From: Lentinus brumalis
Taxonomy: Eukaryota; Basidiomycota; Agaricomycetes; Polyporales; Polyporaceae
Length of the DNA stretch: 64,000 nt
Direction: 5' to 3'
Assembly: GCA_001792895.1 (NCBI GenBank)
Contig: MARA01000006.1
Coordinates: 1,860,001-1,924,000, forward strand
Below the pieces are notes generated by a model. It was not told where the DNA came from and ran no database searches. It worked only from the letters and a program-made list of their open reading frames with translations. Shown here piece after piece: positions 59,702 through 64,000 of this stretch. A program made the position numbers and the translations under genes. The first letter of the stretch is position 1. Each line of letters opens with the position of its first letter.

Positions 59702-61686
59702 ATGTCTGCTCGACCACCTCCTGCTCGTCCTCATATTGGCTTGAATCCGCAGAACAAGTTCTCGTCGTACTCGATCAACGACTGGGGCGAAGACGACGCT
59801 TGGGACAGCGCCTCGGATTCGGAGTCGACGAGCAAGCCCAACTGGAAGCGTCGTCCGTCTAATGCACACGCATCTTCGTCGACTGCGCCCAAACCCGTCC
59901 CGAGACCTGCCTTGAACAACTCCTCATCGACCCTGGCATTCTCGTATACCCACGTCCATGCGCCGAGCTCGTACCCGCCCAAGGGCGACCAGCCGGGCAA
60001 GCAAGCTGGCTGGACGATTGTCCGCAAGTCCACCGACCGCGGCAGCCTGGACAGCCGTGACTCCGTGCCCCAAGGCCCACCCGCAGGATACGAGGAGTTG
60101 GACGGGGACATGGTCATCGGGGAGCTGGAGTCCGAGGTCGACGACCGGTCCGGCACGCACACCGCGAAGCCGCGGTACGAGCAGGGTGTGCTGCGGGGCG
60201 ATGCGCAGGAGATACTCAATGGTGCGCCTACACGGATCGCGTGCTCTCATTGACATCTCATCCAACGCTCAGATCCGCTGCATATCGTCCAACGCCAGTC
60301 CGAGTCCGCCAGCAAGTCTCGAGCGGAGTCGCCCCCAGGCGGCGGCTCGGAGAAGCTCATGCGCGAACGGTCCATACGCACGAATAGGCGGAGGCGGTTC
60401 GTCGATTGTATAACGCGGGACGATGTGGACATCGGTACGTGGCCAGTCTTCTTGTCTGCGTGGCTTCAGCCAACCGCCACCGCTGGCAGCCCAACTGCGC
60501 AAGCTGGCATGGAACGGCGTACCGCATGAACTGCGTCCCCTCGTGTGGCCGTTGCTTCTGGGATATCTCCCCCTACCCAAACCCACTCGGACATCCACGC
60601 TTGCGAGAAAGCGACGCGAATATGCTTCCCTCGTCGAAACGACTTTCTCGAGAGGTCGCGACGGACTCGATCAGCAAATATGGCATCAAATCGAGATCGA
60701 CGTTCCAAGAACGCGGCCGGGAGTGCGACTATGGATGCAAGCGTCTACGCAGAGGGTATGTAAACCCGACCACTGCTCCATTGTCGTGCTAATGAAATTG
60801 CAGAGTCTTGAGCGTATACTGTACGTGTGGGCGATCCGCCATCCTGCCAGCGGCTATGTCCAGGGAATCAACGACCTCGCCACACCGTTCTTCCAAGTCT
60901 TCCTTGGTGCATATATCGGTGTGTCTCGTTTCTGCACAGGCGTCGTGCGAGTCACTCATCACACTGTGCACGCAGAGTCCGATCCTGAAGACTTCGATAC
61001 TGCGATGCTCCCGGACAACGTGCGGATGGCCGTGGAGGCGGACACGTTCTGGTGTTTGTCTCGACTGCTGGATGGTATCCAGGACAACTACATCGCAGGT
61101 CAACCCGGCATCCACAGGAGCGTGAAACGCATGGCCGAGCTCGTCGCTCGAATAGATGGTACGCCTACGCCCAGTATCCACCTGCCTGGTCTCAGCTCAC
61201 CATCTTGGTCTGTACAGCACCGCTGGCAGCGCATCTGGACGCTGAGAACGTCGAGTTCATGCAGTTCGCGTTTCGGTGGATGAACTGTCTCCTCATGCGC
61301 GAAATCAGCGTGCAAAATACCATCCGAATGTGGGATACCTACCTCGTACGTCTTCCCCAGAGTTCTCATGCATGCCAAGCCACTAAGTATGAGACAGGCG
61401 GAGGGCACAGACGCGTTCTCGCAGTTCCATTTGTATGTATGCTCTGCGTTCCTCGTGCAATGGAGTAAAAAGCTGCAGGACATGGACTTCCAGGTACAAG
61501 CTCCGGAGTATGATTCTTGCATTCTCTGCACGCTAACGTCGTACCGCATTTCAGGGCATTATCATGTTCCTCCAGTCGCTGCCAACACAAGGCTGGGGCG
61601 ACCACGAGATCGAGCTGCTCCTCAGCGAAGCCTTCGTGCACTACTCGACATGGCACAACGCGCAGTCACACTTTGGGGGCAGGTGA
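59702..61686 (+). CDS. GYP1: GYP1-type TBC Rab-GAP, copy 3 (full length)
   Basis: This is the only copy with a complete TBC domain and the likely functional Gyp1/TBC1D22-type GAP for a Golgi Rab. It starts at ATG 59702 (MSARPPPARPHIGLNPQNKF). Segments match yeast Gyp1 throughout: WHQIEIDVPRTRPG (Arg finger), SLERILYVWAIRHPASGYVQ, then GINDL (Gln finger), DTFWCLSRLLDGIQDNYIAG, FMQFAFRWMNCLLMREISV, IRMWDTYL, the tail FSQFHLYVCSAFLVQWSKKL, QDMDFQGIIMFLQSLPTQGW and EIELLLSEAFVHYSTWHNA. The stop is at 61684-61686. Six or so short introns interrupt it. It shares its first 1.4 kb exactly with copy 2. It converges on the nucleoporin gene, with 263 bp between the two stops. Confidence 0.93.
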
Positions 61687-61949
61687 GCCGCCCGGCCAGC
61701 TTGCTTGCGATTTTGCTTGGGGTCTTGAGGTAATGAATAATGAAATGGAGGGCAGACGTATTTATGCATGTATAACAAACACCACAAGGTCCGGTGCTGG
61801 ATGCACATGGGCATATATGCATACCGTCATGGAGTAGTGTACCGTACACGTATAAGAGCGACAAGATTGCAACGAATGCACACAGCAGAGCAGGGGACAT
61901 GATATGCAGGGTCCATGGAGAATAAGCGGGATACCTACATGCGGACAAC

Positions 61950-64000
61950 TCAGACGTCGGGAGTTTTGCTCTTGACGAATTCGATTTCGCGGTCGAGGGC
62001 GTCCTTGAGCTCCTTCGCCTGGGTGGGAGTCTTCATGCGTATGCGGTAGGGCATCGAGGTACCCTCCTCATGGCCGATGAAGGACACGACCTTGTCCGAC
62101 ATGCTCGCGTTCATGCCTGTGTGGATCAAGAAGTTCTGCGATACCCAGTCAGCCCAGATCATGGGAGTCTCCGGAGGGAAACACAACTTACGATCGTGAT
62201 CTTGCCGGTGCTGCTGTTCCTGAGCAGCATTCGCCGCACCCCCGTCTCCTTGTGCTTCTTCAGCCGGAGCACGCCGACACCCATGTCCCCCACTGCGCAT
62301 TGCCCTCCTTGTCCTTCGTCATCTTGTACACCTTGCTCCGGATCGCGTGCACCGTCTCCTCGTCCTCCTCGCCCTCGCCCTCCTTGTCGTGCCCCGACAT
62401 CGCCGAGAGCAGCGGCCCGTTCGTGTCCGGCGCGGGCGTGCCTTCCGCCGAGGTGCCCGTCTCACCCTCGGTCGTGTCCGCCTTCTCCGACACGGATGCC
62501 GCAGACGAGCCAAACACAGACGACGAGCCGAACACAGGCTTTGAGCCAAAGGAGAACGGCAGCGACTTCACGGGCCCATTCGTGTTGTCGGGCTCATCGG
62601 ACGTCGTCCTGGGCGGGCTTCCAAACCCGAACCCGACTGGGTTCCCGATGCTGCCTGCCTTCGGGGCACCGAAGCCTCCACTACTGCCGGCAAAGAACGA
62701 TGGCTTGCCGGGAGAAGCGGAGCCAAAGGAGAAGGGCGTGCCCGACGCGGACTTGTCTTTCTCGGGCGTCGTGGCGCCCGTGCTTGAGCCAGTACCGAAC
62801 GGCGTTGAGGAGCCGCCAGTGCCGAAGAGCGAGCCCGCGGGCTTGTCCTTGTCGGTCTCCTTGTCTTTCACCTTATCCGCGTCGTTTGCGCCGAACGCCG
62901 AGCCACCGAATGATGGCGTGGATGACGAACCGAAGGCGGAGGCGGAAGAGCCGAAGATGGAGGATGCCGAGGTCGAGCTGCCGGGTTTGGTGAAGAGCGA
63001 ACTACCCGAGGACGACGACGGTGCACCGAATGAGAAGGACGACGCGGGGGCAGACGTACCCGAGGCCGACGCTGAGGCGAAGGAGAACGCGGTCTTCGGC
63101 ACCTCAGACGTAGTCGATGACTCTGACGCTGCGGGTTTGGAGGGTACGAAGCTGAATGGGCTCCCTAGTGGAGACGCCCCAGAGTCCAGTTTAGGTACGA
63201 ATCCGCCAGAGGCGGGTGCTGGAGCACTCGACGACGAAGGCGCCGAGGGCTTGAACCCAGCGAAACTAGTCGGTGCAGGAGGCATCGTAAATGACGGTGG
63301 GGCTGAAGGCTTGGGAGCCTCTGACGTCGTGGGCGTCGATGTCGAGGCTGGAGGGGCGCTTGGATTCGACGTCGACTTCTCAGAGCTGACGGAGACCCGT
63401 AGTGTCTTGTATCGCTCGAGCAGCTCTGCGACATCCACGAAGGGGTCGGACTCGATCGCCTTCGATACAGCGCTGAGGAAGGATACGTTCAGACCGCGAA
63501 GTGCCTTGTAGTAATCGACCTCGCTCTGGTCTTCTTCCATATCGGCCGCAGAGGCAGCCTTGGATTCGGGAGGCGCAGATGAGGATGAAACAATGGACGC
63601 GAATGCTTTTGTTGCTGCCGATGCGCTGGATGAGATGGAGGGCGCAAACGACGATGATGGTTGGGACGTCGGTGTGCTGCTGAAAGAGAACGGTGAAGAA
63701 GCAGCCACGGCGGGGGTGAGTTTTGGTGCACCGGGTGGCTGAGACGGCGCGGAGGAGAACGAGAAGGACGAGGTTCCTCCCGAAGAACCGAATCCAGAGA
63801 AGCTCGCAAACTTGCTAGGAGGTGCTGACTACCACGGATATGAATATATATGTCGGAAGTGTGCTGCTGAATCGCTCACCTCGGGCGCCTCTGTAATGGT
63901 AGGCGGGGGCGTGCTTGATGCCGCTTGTTGAGCCATCATCATGGATCGTCGAGGTAGAGCACGCATTCTGCACATGAAAACGCACGTCAGTTCCGTAAAC
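61950..64000 (-). CDS. NUP50: NUP50/Nup2-type nucleoporin with Ran-binding domain, 3' part
   Basis: This nuclear-pore basket protein binds Ran and importin alpha and helps release cargo. Reading down from the right edge, an exon (after an AG at about 63966) gives MRALPRRSMMMAQQAASSTP, the position where the NUP50 family has an Arg-rich importin-binding segment. Next come KFASFSGFGSSGG and many FxFG/FG repeats (SPFSFSS, SSFSFGAPSSSSG, GFGFGSPP). The NUP50-family helix is EVDYYKALRGLNVSFLSAVS. The C-terminal Ran-binding domain reads KVYKMTKDKEGNAQWGTW, VGVLRLKKHKETGVRRMLLR and NFLIHTGMNASMSDKVVSFI. The stop is at 61950-61952. The first exons lie beyond the window. Confidence 0.9.

Larger units (their letters stand above)
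51454..61079. repeat. Tandem duplication unit 2 (9,626 bp)
   Basis: This is the second copy of the unit at 41827-51453, from the body of GYP1-like copy 2 to the same point in copy 3. All spacer reading frames recur with identical sequence. The few differences start after the copy-3 body is reached, at 61164 and beyond. Confidence 0.9.

Noticed and set aside
41827..61079. The 9.6-kb unit as a transposon or integrated element
   Set aside because: No transposase, integrase or reverse transcriptase frame, no terminal repeats, and the unit limits fall inside a host gene.
62252..63511. 419-codon plus-strand frame rich in Glu, Pro and Asp
   Set aside because: It is antisense to the FG-repeat region of the nucleoporin gene; repeat codons read backwards leave the other strand open.

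Overview
The window is nuclear DNA from a filamentous basidiomycete. Genes are broken by many short introns (mostly 50-70 nt, GT..AG), intergenic gaps are short, and the protein types (a DUF6534-type membrane protein, low-complexity homeodomain proteins, a DJ-1/PfpI protein, an S33 peptidase) are typical of Agaricomycetes. A polypore-like species is plausible, but the genus cannot be read from the sequence.

Region 1 (1-8.9 kb) is a purine-use cluster. A nucleobase-ascorbate (NAT/NCS2, UapA/UapC-like) xanthine/urate permease (4476-7058, +) lies between two copies of a fungal Fe(II)/2-oxoglutarate xanthine dioxygenase (1-423 partial and 7395-8921, both -). A DUF6534 membrane protein (2119-3835, +) shares the interval. 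Together they suggest uptake of xanthine and its oxidation to urate without molybdenum xanthine dehydrogenase.

Region 2 (9-19 kb) holds two divergent double-homeodomain genes (11228-12732 and 16104-17198, +), two related remnants of an unrecognised minus-strand gene (about 9.3 and 13.5 kb), a degenerate Zn2Cys6 exon and a small gene of unknown role. A third double-homeodomain gene lies at 35603-36550 (-). In all six homeodomains the conserved helix-3 Trp codon is split by an intron after TG.

Region 3 (19.7-40.1 kb) is ordinary housekeeping sequence: carnitine acetyltransferase (+), dihydroxy-acid dehydratase ILV3 (-), the peroxisomal import receptor PEX5 (-), a DJ-1/PfpI protein (-), a secreted S33 alpha/beta-hydrolase (+), a single-pass membrane protein (-) and an AIM24-domain protein (+). 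The carnitine acetyltransferase and PEX5 both belong to peroxisome-linked acetyl-unit metabolism, but their closeness may be chance.

Region 4 (40.4-61.7 kb) is the most unusual part. A GYP1-type Rab GTPase-activating protein gene occurs three times, separated by two copies of a roughly 8-kb spacer that are almost identical over 9,626-9,627 bp. Copy 1 has a diverged head and a truncated tail. Copy 3 has a different head and the full tail. Copy 2 is an exact chimera: copy-3 head joined to copy-1 tail, with the switch inside an 84-bp identical tract. This is the expected product of unequal crossing-over, or of an assembly loop. Exon-like chains of unrecognised genes lie in the spacer. The window closes with the 3' part of a NUP50/Nup2-type nucleoporin gene (61950 to beyond 64000, -).
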